Below are positions 8,014 through 17,507 of a stretch of 64,000 nucleotides of DNA, one piece after another; the stretch's first letter is position 1, and the number at the start of each line of letters is the position of its first letter. Position numbers and translations under genes: made by a program. The notes beneath the pieces were generated by a model. That model did not search any database, had not been told where the DNA came from, and worked only from the letters and a program-made list of their open reading frames with translations. The stretch is from Marinobacter sp. ELB17 (GTDB lineage Bacteria > Pseudomonadota > Gammaproteobacteria > Pseudomonadales > Oleiphilaceae): contig NZ_AAXY01000006.1 in NCBI RefSeq assembly GCF_000169375.1, positions 124,001-188,000 on the forward strand, read 5' to 3'.

Positions 8014-9822
8014 TCAGCTTTTCGCTGCATCCGCTGCGCGGACTTTCACGTAGCTGCCAGGGGCATCTTCCAACGCCTTCAGTTTGCCTTCGCCTGGGAC
8101 GCGGGCAGGAACCTGATCGCCCTGATACTGGGCCAGCCACTCAACCCAATGCGGCCACCATGAACCAGGGTGCTGCGCGGCTTCTGCCAGCCAGTCGTCC
8201 GGATTTTCTGGCAATGTATCCACATTATTGGTCCAAAAACCGTACTTTTCTTTGTACGGCGGGTTAATAATGCCGGCAATGTGGCCGGAGCCGCCCAGCA
8301 AGAACTTCACTTTTCCGCCGTGAGCCTGAGCGCCGGTGTAGCAGGATTTCCACTTGGCAATGTGATCCTGGCGTGCGGCTATGAACATAGACGGCACGTC
8401 AATATCTTGCAGATTATTGGTCTCACCACAGAATGTCAGCGAATCCGGTTGCACCAGTCGGTTGTTCAGGTACATTTCACGCAGATAAGGGCCGTGCAGC
8501 GCCGCGGGCAGGTTAGTGCCATCGGTGTTCCAGTACAGCAGATCAAAAGCCGCTGGTTTTTCACCTTTCAGGTAGTTCTTGGTCCAGAAAGACCAGAACA
8601 ACTCGTTTTCACGCAGCAGGTTGAAGGTAAAGGCCATAGCTCGGCCGTCCAGGTAGCCCTTCTTGTTCATCATCTTTTCGATGCCCGCAAGCGAACGATC
8701 GTTGATGTATATGCTAATGCCGCCTGGATCAGTAAAGTCCAGAAGCGTGGTGAAGTAGGTCACACTGACGGTTGGTTTGCGGCCTTTTTTCTTCAACCAA
8801 GAAAGGGTTGATGCCACCAGGGTGCCACCAACGCAGTAGCCAATCAGGTTCATTCTCGCTTCGCCGGTGGCTTTGGTGACGTTGTCCATCGCCGCGACCA
8901 CGCCTTTTTGCATGTAGTCGTCCCACACCAGGTCTCTCTGGCTGGGCCCCGGGTTTAGCCAGGAAACAACAAATACGGTTTGACCCTGATTAACCAGCCA
9001 CTGAATAAACGAGTTGCGAGCGGTCAAGTCCAGAATGTAAAACTTGTTGATCCAGGGCGGCACGATCAACACCGGGCGCTTTGCTACGGTGTCTGTTGTC
9101 GGGGCGTACTGAATCAGTTGGATCAGTTCGTTCTGGAATACAACTTTGCCTGGCGTTGTTGCCAGGTTGCCACCGACCTCAAACGCAGAGCGGTCGGTCA
9201 TACCCACGTTGAACAGCTTCGGGTTCTGGCGGTAGTCGTCAATAAATTGCTTGCCACCCGTCAACAGGTTCTTGCCTTTGCTTTCCCAGGTAATGCGCAG
9301 GGCTTCCGGGTTGGTGACCAGGAAGTTAGCAGGGGACAGCGCACTGGTAACCTGGCGCGCGTAAAAAAGCATTTGGTCGCGGGTGTCTTTGGGCAGGTTG
9401 TCCATGCCCTCTAACCAATCTTGAAATGCCTGGGAGTTGATCAGATAAGCTTGTAATAGCAAATCAAAGGGCAAGTGCTTGGACCAGTCTTCAGCTTGAA
9501 AACGGCGGTCGTCTGATTCCGGGCTAGCCACTGAATCCTGATCTTTACCCATTGCGCGGCTAAACGTATAGGAACCGAGCGCCAGATATTTGCGCAGCAA
9601 GTCGCTTTCTGCCGAAATCGTGCGCAACGGATTCTTGGCAACATCGGCGGCCATGGCCTTATAAATATCCGACATTTCTCCCATCATTGACAGGGTGGTT
9701 GGGCTGACCAAGCCTTTATCGCCTAGCATTTTTGCCAGTCGCTCTTGACCACGGCGCACATTAGTGTCGACGACACCCGCCACTAATTTTTTGGTTTTAC
9801 TCAGTTTTTCCATTCCCAACAT
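8014..9822 (-). CDS. phaC: Class I poly(3-hydroxyalkanoate) synthase PhaC
   Basis: A 602-residue polymerase for (R)-3-hydroxyacyl-CoA. The lipase-like box GYCVGGT supplies the catalytic Cys (about residue 330). The alpha/beta-hydrolase Asp is in FIAARQDHIAKW and the His in GGSGHIAGIINPP near the C-terminus. The N-terminal PHB-synthase segment includes FLVTNPEALRITWESKG. Length fits class I enzymes (about 560-610). GAGGAA lies 6 bases before the ATG. The phasin gene is immediately upstream on the same strand, giving a granule-forming unit. Confidence 0.95.
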   Translation of the reverse strand: MLGMEKLSKTKKLVAGVVDTNVRRGQERLAKMLGDKGLVSPTTLSMMGEMSDIYKAMAADVAKNPLRTISAESDLLRKYLALGSYTFSRAMGKDQDSVASPESDDRRFQAEDWSKHLPFDLLLQAYLINSQAFQDWLEGMDNLPKDTRDQMLFYARQVTSALSPANFLVTNPEALRITWESKGKNLLTGGKQFIDDYRQNPKLFNVGMTDRSAFEVGGNLATTPGKVVFQNELIQLIQYAPTTDTVAKRPVLIVPPWINKFYILDLTARNSFIQWLVNQGQTVFVVSWLNPGPSQRDLVWDDYMQKGVVAAMDNVTKATGEARMNLIGYCVGGTLVASTLSWLKKKGRKPTVSVTYFTTLLDFTDPGGISIYINDRSLAGIEKMMNKKGYLDGRAMAFTFNLLRENELFWSFWTKNYLKGEKPAAFDLLYWNTDGTNLPAALHGPYLREMYLNNRLVQPDSLTFCGETNNLQDIDVPSMFIAARQDHIAKWKSCYTGAQAHGGKVKFLLGGSGHIAGIINPPYKEKYGFWTNNVDTLPENPDDWLAEAAQHPGSWWPHWVEWLAQYQGDQVPARVPGEGKLKALEDAPGSYVKVRAADAAKS

Positions 9823-9940
9823 GCAGAATTCCTCAAGCGAAACAAGAGCAGTCGGTTAGGCATGGAAGCCCGATCGACCGCGAAAATGTTACTATTCAAA
9901 CTAGGCGCAATTAGTTTTTTTGCGCGCCGGTTTTGCTTTT

Positions 9941-10249
9941 TTATGTGGCAGATTCATCGGCACTGGATACGGCTTTTTGAACTTTTTCGCGCGCTTGGCT
10001 GGAGTAATCCTGCCATGCCTTGATGTCGTCAGTAAACTGATCGTTCAACGCTTCCAGAGTTTCGCTCTGTTCAGAAGCAAGACTCTTCAGGCCATCCAGA
10101 TCACGAACTTCAGAGGCTTTTTTCGCCTGGCTTAGTGCCATTTCGGAGTAGCGTTGAAATGCATTCATTTGCATCTCAGCGGCTTTGCCCAGCTGCTCTA
10201 ACAGGGTTTCGTTCAGCCGGCTCGCTTTTTCGAATATATCGTTAGACAT
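9941..10249 (-). CDS. phaP: Phasin family protein (PHA granule-associated)
   Basis: A 102-residue, almost entirely alpha-helical protein starting MSNDIFEKASRLNETLLEQLGK. The pattern QMNAFQRYSEMALSQ and LKSLASEQSETLEALNDQ is typical of the phasin_2 family, which coats polyhydroxyalkanoate granules. I chose ATG 10249 because AAAGGA lies upstream at good spacing and the sequence matches phasin N-termini; a start at 10291 would add 14 unrelated residues. It precedes phaC by 118 bp. Confidence 0.85.
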   Translation of the reverse strand: MSNDIFEKASRLNETLLEQLGKAAEMQMNAFQRYSEMALSQAKKASEVRDLDGLKSLASEQSETLEALNDQFTDDIKAWQDYSSQAREKVQKAVSSADESAT

Positions 10250-10469
10250 ATTTAAAAATCCTTTGTGGTTGGAATCATTAAAGAAACACACTTTGCATTA
10301 CCGTATAATAAATTTACGCAAAAAGTGGATACTGGAAATTCAGCCTTTTATTCTTTGCCTTAGTATACAGGCAACTAATCCGTTGAGCGTTACAACAATG
10401 TATGGTTTTTGCGAGTGAACGCCAATTAGACCGTCGATATTTATGATTTAATGACTGAGGTTTTAAATA

Positions 10470-10730
10470 ATGAGCGAGTCATTTACTACGGTATCTGAGC
10501 AGGACCCGCGAGAAGAATTATTTATTGTACCTGTCGATTTGCTGGCCGACGATCAGATACTGGGCCTTGTTGAAGAATACTGCACCCGTTATCACGGCTT
10601 GAACGATCAGGAAAATCCTCTGGTGGAAACCAGCAGGGTCAAGGCTGCGGTCGACAAGGGAGAGCTGGTTGTGTGGTTTGATCCAGTCAACAATACCGCC
10701 AGTTTGGACAGGCCGCAGGCCCAGCGCTGA
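10470..10730 (+). CDS. YheU family (UPF0270) protein
   Basis: An 86-residue acidic soluble protein. Residues about 16-80 match the YheU family: IVPVDLLADDQILGLVEEYCTR, then V-ETSRVKAAVDKGELVVWFDP. The family is widespread in gammaproteobacteria and has no established function. The N-terminal 15 residues are longer than in E. coli YheU. It is a single gene between divergently oriented phaP and the uvrY operon. Confidence 0.75.
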   Translation: MSESFTTVSEQDPREELFIVPVDLLADDQILGLVEEYCTRYHGLNDQENPLVETSRVKAAVDKGELVVWFDPVNNTASLDRPQAQR

Positions 10731-10822
10731 CTATGATTCGTCATGGTTTGTTGCCTATCGTGATTCGGCGTTAACCGTTACAATTACGGCCTGAATGCTA
10801 TTAGCTTTGTGTGAGGTGCATA

Positions 10823-11473
10823 TTGATCAGAGTGTTACTGGTAGACGACCATGATCTGGTTCGATCCGGGATTTCACGCATGCTGTCTGACAACCCGGAC
10901 ATCGAGGTAATCGGCGAGGCTAAAAATGGTGAAGATGCCATTGAACAGGTACGCCGCAACCCGCCCGATGTGGTGTTGATGGACATCCGCATGCCAGGTA
11001 TTGGTGGCCTTGAAGCAACCCGTAAAATTTTGCGATTGAATGGCGCCGTGCGGGTAGTCGTGGTAACCGGTTGTTCAGATAACCCCTATCCGGTACGGGT
11101 TATGCAGGCAGGTGCTGCCGGCTATATTACCAAGGGCGCCGATATTCGCGAGATCATTCGCGCTGTGCGTAAAGCCCACGCCGGACAACGCTACATCAGC
11201 CCGGAAATTGCCCAGCAAATGGCGTTAGGGCAGGGCAATGAAGATCACCCGGAACTGACGTTGTTCCAACGTCTTTCCGAGCGTGAGCGTGAAATAGCGT
11301 TGATGGTGGTGAATTGCAGAAAGGTTCAGGACATATCCGACGCACTCTGCTTGAGCCCGAAAACCGTCAATACCTACCGCTACCGTGTGTTTGAAAAACT
11401 CGGAATTTCCAGTGATGTTGAGCTGGCCCTCATGGTCGTTCGCCTCGGGTTTCACGATGCCAGTAACGTCTGA
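10823..11473 (+). CDS. uvrY: Response regulator UvrY/GacA
   Basis: A 216-residue NarL/FixJ-type regulator. The receiver domain has acidic residues in VDDHD, the phospho-acceptor Asp in VLMDIRMPG (residue 54) and Lys in ITKGAD. The C-terminal LuxR-type HTH includes LSEREREIALMVV and LSPKTVNTYRYRVFEKL. I start at TTG 10823, which gives the conserved N-terminus MIRVLLVDDHDLVR and is preceded by GAGG with six-base spacing; a GTG at 10811 would add four residues. It partners a BarA/GacS-type kinase elsewhere and is overlapped by uvrC. Confidence 0.92.
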   Translation: MIRVLLVDDHDLVRSGISRMLSDNPDIEVIGEAKNGEDAIEQVRRNPPDVVLMDIRMPGIGGLEATRKILRLNGAVRVVVVTGCSDNPYPVRVMQAGAAGYITKGADIREIIRAVRKAHAGQRYISPEIAQQMALGQGNEDHPELTLFQRLSEREREIALMVVNCRKVQDISDALCLSPKTVNTYRYRVFEKLGISSDVELALMVVRLGFHDASNV

Positions 11474-13319
11474 TGCGGCCGCGCCTCCGGCGGCGCCTTT
11501 TGACAGCCGGCACTTCCTCAAACAACTTACTGAAAGGCCGGGCGTATACCGGATGTACGACGCCGCCGGCAAGGTGCTGTATGTGGGTAAAGCGCGCAAT
11601 CTGAAAAACCGGGTTAGCAGCTACTTTCGTAATACCGGCCTGGCGCCGAAAACCCAGGCCCTGGTGGCAAAAATCTGTTCCATTGAAGTCACCATAACCG
11701 GCAGTGAAACCGAAGCTTTGCTGCTGGAACAGAATTTAATCAAGTCGTTGCGGCCGCCTTACAACATACTGCTGCGCGATGATAAATCTTACCCCTACAT
11801 ATATGTATCCGCGCACCAGGATTATCCCTCACTGACCTTTCGCCGGGGGCGTACAAAAAAAGGTGGCGGCACCTGGTTCGGGCCTTTCCCCAGCTCGGGT
11901 GCGGTTAAAGAAAGCCTTAATGTGTTGCAAAAAGTTTTCCGCATAAGATCGTGTAATGAAAGCTATTTTAGGAACAGAAATCGACCTTGTCTGCAATATC
12001 AGATCAATCGCTGCACCGCGCCCTGTGTGGACTATATATCCCCAGAGGACTACCAACAGGATATACGCCGTGCGGCGATGTTTCTTGAAGGCAAGAACCC
12101 GGTGGTTATTGAAGATCTGATGCAGGCTATGGAAGCGGCCGCGGCAGAGCTAAATTTTGAAAAGGCCGCTGCCTACCGCGATCAGATGAACCACCTGCGA
12201 CATGTTCAGGAGCAGCAGTCTGTTGATGGTGAAGGCGGCGATGCCGATGTAATCGCCATAACCCAAGACGCGGGCATAGTGTGTGTGGTTGTCATCATCG
12301 TGCGCGGTGGCAGAGTGCTGGGTACCAAAGACTACTTTCCGCGATTTATCATTGAGCAGTCTGACGGTGAATTGCTGGCGGCGTTTTTGGGCCAGTATTA
12401 TTTTGCCGGAGACACTCGACGCGAGATTCCCCAGGATATTTTGGTGAGCTCTGAACCCGAGGGCATGGCGCTGTTAGCAGAAGCTTTGTCAGAGGCAGCC
12501 AAGCGAGACACCCGCATTCGTGGTAATGTGCGCGGCGAGCGTAGGCGCTGGTTAGAGCTGGCGCAAACCAACGCTCGCCAGACGCTGCTGACGCACCTGG
12601 CCAGCAAGGAAACCGTATACCGCCGCTTATTGGCGCTAAAAGACCTGTTGGACCTGGCAGAAACGCCAGCGCGTATGGAGTGTTTTGATGTCAGCCACAG
12701 CCATGGCGAAAATACCGTGGCGTCTTGTGTGGTATTCGATGAAAACGGTCCATTGAAAAGCGATTACCGGCTCTACAATATTGAAGGTATCACCGGCGGC
12801 GATGACTACGCAGCAATGCGCCAAGTTCTGACCCGTCGCTATAAGCGATTGGTAGCCGGAGAGGGCAAAAGGCCCTCATTAGTGTTTATTGATGGTGGTA
12901 TAGGCCAGCTTAATATTGCCCGTGAAGTCTTTGAATCGTTAGAACTTACGGACATTCCGCTTATTGGCGTTGCAAAAGGCGCTGCCCGGCGGGCGGGAAT
13001 GGAGCAGTTGATCGATGCGGTTACCGGACGGGTGTTTCGGGTGCCAGCAGATTCACCCGGGCTGCACCTGATCCAGCATATCCGTGACGAATCACACCGC
13101 TTTGCGATTACCGGCCATCGCGCTCGCCGTGATAAAAAGCGCCGTCAGTCCACCCTTGAGGGGATCGAAGGTGTAGGTCCAAAGCGCCGGCGCGATTTGA
13201 TACGTTACTTTGGCGGCATACAAGAGCTGCTCAAAGCCGGCATTGACGAAATGATTAAAATTCCTGGCATCAGCAAGGCTCTGGCTGAAACCATTTACGC
13301 AGCATTGCACGACGAGTAG
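11457..13319 (+). CDS. uvrC: Excinuclease ABC subunit C
   Basis: A 620-residue nucleotide excision repair nuclease. The GIY-YIG domain lies near residues 15-95 (ERPGVYRMYDAAGKVLYVGKA), the UVR motif in LNFEKAAAYRDQ, the RNase H-like 5'-incision domain in the middle (CFDVSHSHGENTV), and two helix-hairpin-helix motifs at the C-terminus (GVGPKRRRDLI, IPGISKALAE). ATG 11457 gives the usual start just before FDSRHFLKQL. It overlaps uvrY by 17 bp, the classic uvrY-uvrC coupling. Confidence 0.95.
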   Translation: MPVTSDAAAPPAAPFDSRHFLKQLTERPGVYRMYDAAGKVLYVGKARNLKNRVSSYFRNTGLAPKTQALVAKICSIEVTITGSETEALLLEQNLIKSLRPPYNILLRDDKSYPYIYVSAHQDYPSLTFRRGRTKKGGGTWFGPFPSSGAVKESLNVLQKVFRIRSCNESYFRNRNRPCLQYQINRCTAPCVDYISPEDYQQDIRRAAMFLEGKNPVVIEDLMQAMEAAAAELNFEKAAAYRDQMNHLRHVQEQQSVDGEGGDADVIAITQDAGIVCVVVIIVRGGRVLGTKDYFPRFIIEQSDGELLAAFLGQYYFAGDTRREIPQDILVSSEPEGMALLAEALSEAAKRDTRIRGNVRGERRRWLELAQTNARQTLLTHLASKETVYRRLLALKDLLDLAETPARMECFDVSHSHGENTVASCVVFDENGPLKSDYRLYNIEGITGGDDYAAMRQVLTRRYKRLVAGEGKRPSLVFIDGGIGQLNIAREVFESLELTDIPLIGVAKGAARRAGMEQLIDAVTGRVFRVPADSPGLHLIQHIRDESHRFAITGHRARRDKKRRQSTLEGIEGVGPKRRRDLIRYFGGIQELLKAGIDEMIKIPGISKALAETIYAALHDE

Positions 13320-13326
13320 GCAACGA

Positions 13327-13875
13327 ATGAACATACCGAATATTCTCACTCTTTCCCGCATCGTGATGATTCCGGTGTTTGTGGTTATCTTTTACATGCC
13401 GGTGCAATGGAGCTACCTGGTCAGCGCGGCTATTTTTACACTGGCTGCCGTGACCGATTGGCTGGACGGCTATCTGGCGCGCAAACTGAACCAGAGCACG
13501 CCTTTCGGGGCGTTTCTGGACCCGGTCGCTGACAAGCTTATGGTGGCTGTGGCTCTGGCGGTGCTGATTGAAGAGCATGCGGCGTTGATTCTGACGTTGC
13601 CGGCAACCATCATTATTGGTCGTGAGATTGTGATTTCCGCACTGCGTGAATGGATGGCAGAAATTGGCAGCCGCGCCAGCGTAGCGGTGTCTTATATTGG
13701 TAAAATTAAGACTGTTGCCCAAATGGCGGCCATTATCGGGCTGCTGGCCTTTCCACCCGGTGTGGTTCAGGCTGACATCGCAATCGGTTTGTTGTATCTC
13801 GCTGCCGGGCTGACATTGTGGTCTATGGGGTTATATTTGAAGGCGGCCTGGCCGGATCTATTTCCGCGCAAGTAA
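13327..13875 (+). CDS. pgsA: CDP-diacylglycerol--glycerol-3-phosphate 3-phosphatidyltransferase
   Basis: A 182-residue membrane enzyme making phosphatidylglycerol phosphate. It starts MNIPNILTLSRI and carries the complete CDP-alcohol transferase motif (residues about 41-63): DWLDGYLARKLNQ then GAFLDPVADKL. Several hydrophobic segments and GREIVISALREWMAE match PgsA. It lies 7 bp after uvrC, the usual uvrC-pgsA arrangement. The tRNA genes that often follow pgsA in relatives are absent; a convergent gene ends 4 bp away. Confidence 0.95.
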   Translation: MNIPNILTLSRIVMIPVFVVIFYMPVQWSYLVSAAIFTLAAVTDWLDGYLARKLNQSTPFGAFLDPVADKLMVAVALAVLIEEHAALILTLPATIIIGREIVISALREWMAEIGSRASVAVSYIGKIKTVAQMAAIIGLLAFPPGVVQADIAIGLLYLAAGLTLWSMGLYLKAAWPDLFPRK

Positions 13876-13879
13876 GCGT

Positions 13880-14524
13880 TCAAGGCCACTCGTTTTCCAC
13901 TTTTGGGTCGGCCGATAGCCCTTCACAGGCGCTCGCCCAGAGCGCAAGCTCACTCACCATGCGTTGGCCGGCGCCATCAAATGCAATAATGACATCGTCC
14001 AAACGATTACTGGCGGCGCTGGTTTTAATATCGAAGACCTGCGAGCACGCCGTTCTGCGACTGCGATTTTCCATGATTTCGCTGTATAGGCGGATGACCA
14101 CATCGCTGTGATTAGCGCCGGGTTGGCTTTGAAAAGCCAGCAATTCGGTGACCATGGTCAGATCGGCTTCGGCCGGGCTGACGTCCGTAATTACCCGCTC
14201 AAAACCCTGACTTCTGCGCAATGCCGCAGTTATCGCATCGCGCATGATAACGGGCGCTGTGTCGCGCCAACGCACGCCACCGTATATGCGAAATTCTGTA
14301 GCCTCGGGTTTTGCCAGAATACGAGTGCTGTTGATGGGCTCGGATGCCACCGGTGTATCTACACGAAGACTATACGGCTGCTGGTCACCAGCGCGGCCCA
14401 GGGTTAAAGGCGCGGGCGCGAAATCCATTACCCGTGGCGTTTCAGGAACCGGAAAAATGGTGCAGCCTGTCATCACCAGTGCGCAGAGGGTGGCCGGTAC
14501 AAAATTTTTCGAGTAGCGAATCAT
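13880..14524 (-). CDS. ABC-type transport auxiliary lipoprotein (PqiC-like)
   Basis: A 214-residue predicted lipoprotein. The signal peptide ends in the lipobox VMTGC at about residues 17-21. The body reads LTLGRAGDQQPYSLRVDTP and YGGVRWRDTAPVIMRDAITAAL, matching the PqiC/auxiliary-lipoprotein domain that accompanies MCE transporters. It is the last gene of the minus-strand MlaE-MlaF-MlaD-lipoprotein operon and overlaps the MlaD-like gene by 4 bp. It probably sits in the outer membrane as the exit partner. Confidence 0.82.
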   Translation of the reverse strand: MIRYSKNFVPATLCALVMTGCTIFPVPETPRVMDFAPAPLTLGRAGDQQPYSLRVDTPVASEPINSTRILAKPEATEFRIYGGVRWRDTAPVIMRDAITAALRRSQGFERVITDVSPAEADLTMVTELLAFQSQPGANHSDVVIRLYSEIMENRSRRTACSQVFDIKTSAASNRLDDVIIAFDGAGQRMVSELALWASACEGLSADPKVENEWP

Positions 14525-15459
14525 TGTGGCAATTCCTTGATAGTGTCTACGCCCCAGAGTGTCCCTGCCGGGTTTTCATCCAGTCGCCGGGTAAAGCGGT
14601 TCAGGTTATTAAGTGTGTTACGCAATTCCCGCAGGGCTGGTGCCAGCTCGCCCATGCCCTGCAGTCCTGCATCCAGTGCGCCGGCGTTGTCGGAGGTGAG
14701 GGTGTTCAGCCTCTGCATAACGGCGTCAAAATTACCCAGGGCGCGGTCCATCGAGCGCAGCGCCGAGCGACCCTCGTTACGCAACAGCGCATCGGCGGTG
14801 CCGGACACTTCGGCTATTTGGGCGGCGGCCTGGCTGGCATTCGCGCTGGCCTGATTCAGATTTGCAAACAGCTCGTCCAGAGCGGCGCTCTTGCGCACCA
14901 GCGTTTCACTGGCCTCACGGGTATTGCTCAGAATGGCAGACACCTGCTCGATATTGTCATTAGAAAATAACTGGTTGGCGTTACGAAGCAGTTGGTCGGC
15001 TTTGTTCATCAGTATCTGACTGTTGTCCAGCAAGCCGCTGAGCGCGGAGCGCTGGGCGTCAATAATCGGGGGGTTCTCACGGCTACCGATTAATAACGGG
15101 CTGTTCTGGCTGCCGCCGCTGAACTCGATGCTCATACTGCCGGTGATGTTCGCCAGTACCAAGCTGGCCCGGGTGTCTTCATGCATCGGAATGGTCTCAT
15201 CGACGCGCACCAGCACTCGCACTTCCCCAGGATTTTCCCGCACCAAACGCAAAGACACCACGTCGCCCACATCGACGCCGTTGTAAAGAACCGGATTGCC
15301 TTCAGAGAGGCCACCGACTGTGTAATCAAACGCCACCTCATACCAGGCCCATTCCCGCTCATTACTGGTTTTGCCAAGCCACAACGCGAACACCAGAGCG
15401 GCGGCCGCCGTACTAATCGTAAACATTCCAATCAGGAAATGATGGGCCCTGGGTTCCAT
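14521..15459 (-). CDS. MCE/MlaD family lipid-binding protein
   Basis: A 312-residue periplasmic protein anchored by an N-terminal helix (residues about 8-30). The MCE domain (about 38-118) contains YTVGGLSEGNPVLYNGVDVGDV. Residues about 150-290 are long amphipathic helices (SNTREASETLVRKSAALDEL) that would form a coiled tube across the periplasm. ATG 15459 shares one base with the ATPase stop (TAATG), so the genes are coupled. It is much longer than E. coli MlaD, more like PqiB/YebT-type proteins with a single MCE domain. Confidence 0.88.
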   Translation of the reverse strand: MEPRAHHFLIGMFTISTAAAALVFALWLGKTSNEREWAWYEVAFDYTVGGLSEGNPVLYNGVDVGDVVSLRLVRENPGEVRVLVRVDETIPMHEDTRASLVLANITGSMSIEFSGGSQNSPLLIGSRENPPIIDAQRSALSGLLDNSQILMNKADQLLRNANQLFSNDNIEQVSAILSNTREASETLVRKSAALDELFANLNQASANASQAAAQIAEVSGTADALLRNEGRSALRSMDRALGNFDAVMQRLNTLTSDNAGALDAGLQGMGELAPALRELRNTLNNLNRFTRRLDENPAGTLWGVDTIKELPQ

Positions 15460-16301
15460 TATGATAACTCCTGGTGGGAATGGGGTGCTTGCAATGCCTG
15501 GTTGGTTTGAACCGCGTAGCTGGCGGCCCGGCCCCGTGGCCCAAGGAAATACTCCTGAATCCACGGGTCGGGATTTTCGATAACTTTCTGCAAACAATCG
15601 GCCACCAGAACTTTTTTCTGCGACAGTACCGCTACCCGGTCACAACTGTTGTAGAGCGTATCCAGGTCATGGGTCACCAGAAACACGGTTAAACCCAGTG
15701 CATCACGCAGGGTAACAATCAGTTGGTCGAAGGCGCCTGCGCCGATTGGGTCTAGCCCGGCGGTTGGCTCGTCCAGAAACAGGATTTCCGGATCCAGAGC
15801 CAGGGCTCTTGCCAGCGCCGCGCGCTTGATCATGCCGCCGGATAACTCCGACGGATACTGGGTAGCCGCTTTTACCGATAAACCGGTCAGTGCCAGTTTC
15901 ATGCGTGCAAGATGCTCGGCTTCGGATCGCGGCAGTTTGCGATGTTCGATCAGCGGCAGGGCAATGTTTTCCTGAAGATTGAGCGAGGTAAACAGCGCGC
16001 CTTTTTGAAACAGTACGCCAAAGCGCTGTTCAGTAAGCGAGCGTTGGCGAGAAGACAGTGCGAGCAAATCCTTGCCAAATACTCGAATGTCGCCGCCTGA
16101 CGGCTTGACTAAACCAACGATGCTGCGCAGTAAAACCGACTTGCCGGTACCAGACCCGCCGACCACTCCCAGAATTTCACCGCGAAACAGGTCCAAATCA
16201 AGCTGTTGGTGAACAACGTGACTGCCAAAGCGGTTTTCCAGGTTTCGCACCTGGATAATCGAAGTTTGGGATCTGTTTTCTCCATCCGTTGTTTGTGTCA
16301 T
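15459..16301 (-). CDS. MlaF-like ABC transporter ATP-binding protein
   Basis: A 280-residue ATPase. Walker A is GGSGTGKSVLLR (about residues 49-60), the signature LSGGMIKRAALARAL, Walker B ILFLDEPTAGLDP, and the H-loop VTHD. The GMIKR form of the signature is typical of MlaF/Ttg2A ATPases in lipid transport. It lies directly downstream of the permease and is coupled to the MCE protein. Confidence 0.9.
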   Translation of the reverse strand: MTQTTDGENRSQTSIIQVRNLENRFGSHVVHQQLDLDLFRGEILGVVGGSGTGKSVLLRSIVGLVKPSGGDIRVFGKDLLALSSRQRSLTEQRFGVLFQKGALFTSLNLQENIALPLIEHRKLPRSEAEHLARMKLALTGLSVKAATQYPSELSGGMIKRAALARALALDPEILFLDEPTAGLDPIGAGAFDQLIVTLRDALGLTVFLVTHDLDTLYNSCDRVAVLSQKKVLVADCLQKVIENPDPWIQEYFLGPRGRAASYAVQTNQALQAPHSHQELS

Positions 16302-17465
16302 TTACCAGCCCATCTCCATAAAAAACAGCGCTGCGATGGAGTCGAACAGAATAACCATAAAAATCGACTGTACTACGCTGGATGTGGTGTGAACGCCTAC
16401 CGACTGGGCGCTGCCGCTGACTTTGAAACCCTCAAGGCAAGCCACGGCTGCAATTAGAAAAGCGAATATGGGTGCCTTGGACAAACCCACCAAAAGGTGC
16501 TTCAACGCGACGTCCTGCGACACAATCGATATGAATTGTGTCGGAGTGATGTCCAGCGTCATCGAACACACTAGGGCGCCACCCACCATGCCGGATATCA
16601 TCCCTACAAATGTCAGCAACGGCAGGCTCACCATCATTGCAAGTACCCGCGGCAACACCAGCAGTTCGATGGGGCTGAGGCCTAGCGTGCGCAGCGCGTC
16701 CAACTCCTCATTCACTTTCATGGCGCCGATCTGGGCGGTGAAAGAACTGGCTGTGCGGCCAGCCAACAGGATAGCCGCCAATAAAACGCCAAACTCCCGC
16801 AGGAATGAAAAAGCCACCAAGTTAACGGTGTAAATGGTGGCGCCAAAATCTGCCAGTACGGTGGCCCCGAGGAAAGCGACAACAGCACCCACCAGAAAGG
16901 TGAGCAGGGCTACAATGGGTACCGCATTCAGCCCGGTGTCTTGAACCGCAGCCACAAAAGCCGTCATGCGCCAGCGCCGTGGGTGCAGTGTTGTCCACGC
17001 CAGGGCCGCAATAATCTGGCCAATAAAGCCAATAAGGGTAACAACGAGTTGGTACAACTCATTTACCCAAGCGCCGACATCGCGCACCAAACCAGACAGC
17101 GTAAAGCCGGGTGGGGCTGGCAGTGGCTGTTGATCGGCCATGGCGGTTGCGACTGCACTCAAAAGCGCGGCGGTTTCACGACTAACGGCTTGCGGGTTAT
17201 CCGCTAGCCACTGCTCCAGATTATGGGGCCCAACAAGTTCGGCCAGCAGTGCCGCACCGGCGGTGTCTATGCGCCCCAACGTTTGCAGGTTCAGGGTTTG
17301 ATAGCGGTCGGAGTCTTGGCCAGCTGCGGTAACGGATGAATAGAGGGCGTGGTAGTAGGGCAGGGTCCAGTCGCCGCAGGCGCTTATTTGGTCGCCGTCA
17401 ATCAGCAGTTTGCCAGCGGCGCTCTGGCCAGGTTGTGAGTAATCCGATATGTCAGCGCGGGTCAC
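16302..17465 (-). CDS. MlaE-like permease with N-terminal STAS-like extension
   Basis: A 387-residue protein. Residues about 140-387 form the MlaE permease: five to six membrane segments with REFGVLLAAILLAGRTASSFTAQIGAMKVNEELDAL (motif split here across residues about 238-273) and VGLSKAPIFAFLIA. The first 120 residues are soluble and contain LNLQTLGRIDTAGAALLAELV, resembling a STAS domain; such fusions are known in MlaE homologues. The stop is adjacent to the ATPase start. The operon moves lipids between the membranes by analogy with Mla/Tgd systems; direction is not deducible. Confidence 0.88.
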   Translation of the reverse strand: MTRADISDYSQPGQSAAGKLLIDGDQISACGDWTLPYYHALYSSVTAAGQDSDRYQTLNLQTLGRIDTAGAALLAELVGPHNLEQWLADNPQAVSRETAALLSAVATAMADQQPLPAPPGFTLSGLVRDVGAWVNELYQLVVTLIGFIGQIIAALAWTTLHPRRWRMTAFVAAVQDTGLNAVPIVALLTFLVGAVVAFLGATVLADFGATIYTVNLVAFSFLREFGVLLAAILLAGRTASSFTAQIGAMKVNEELDALRTLGLSPIELLVLPRVLAMMVSLPLLTFVGMISGMVGGALVCSMTLDITPTQFISIVSQDVALKHLLVGLSKAPIFAFLIAAVACLEGFKVSGSAQSVGVHTTSSVVQSIFMVILFDSIAALFFMEMGW

Positions 17466-17507
17466 GTTGTTGCCAAACTCCTAGGATAATAACGAATGGA
17501 TAGCAGC

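Noticed and set aside
11385..11457. Earlier start for uvrC giving 24 more residues.
   Set aside because: The added residues are only the shadow of the uvrY frame; the conserved UvrC start follows the ATG at 11457.
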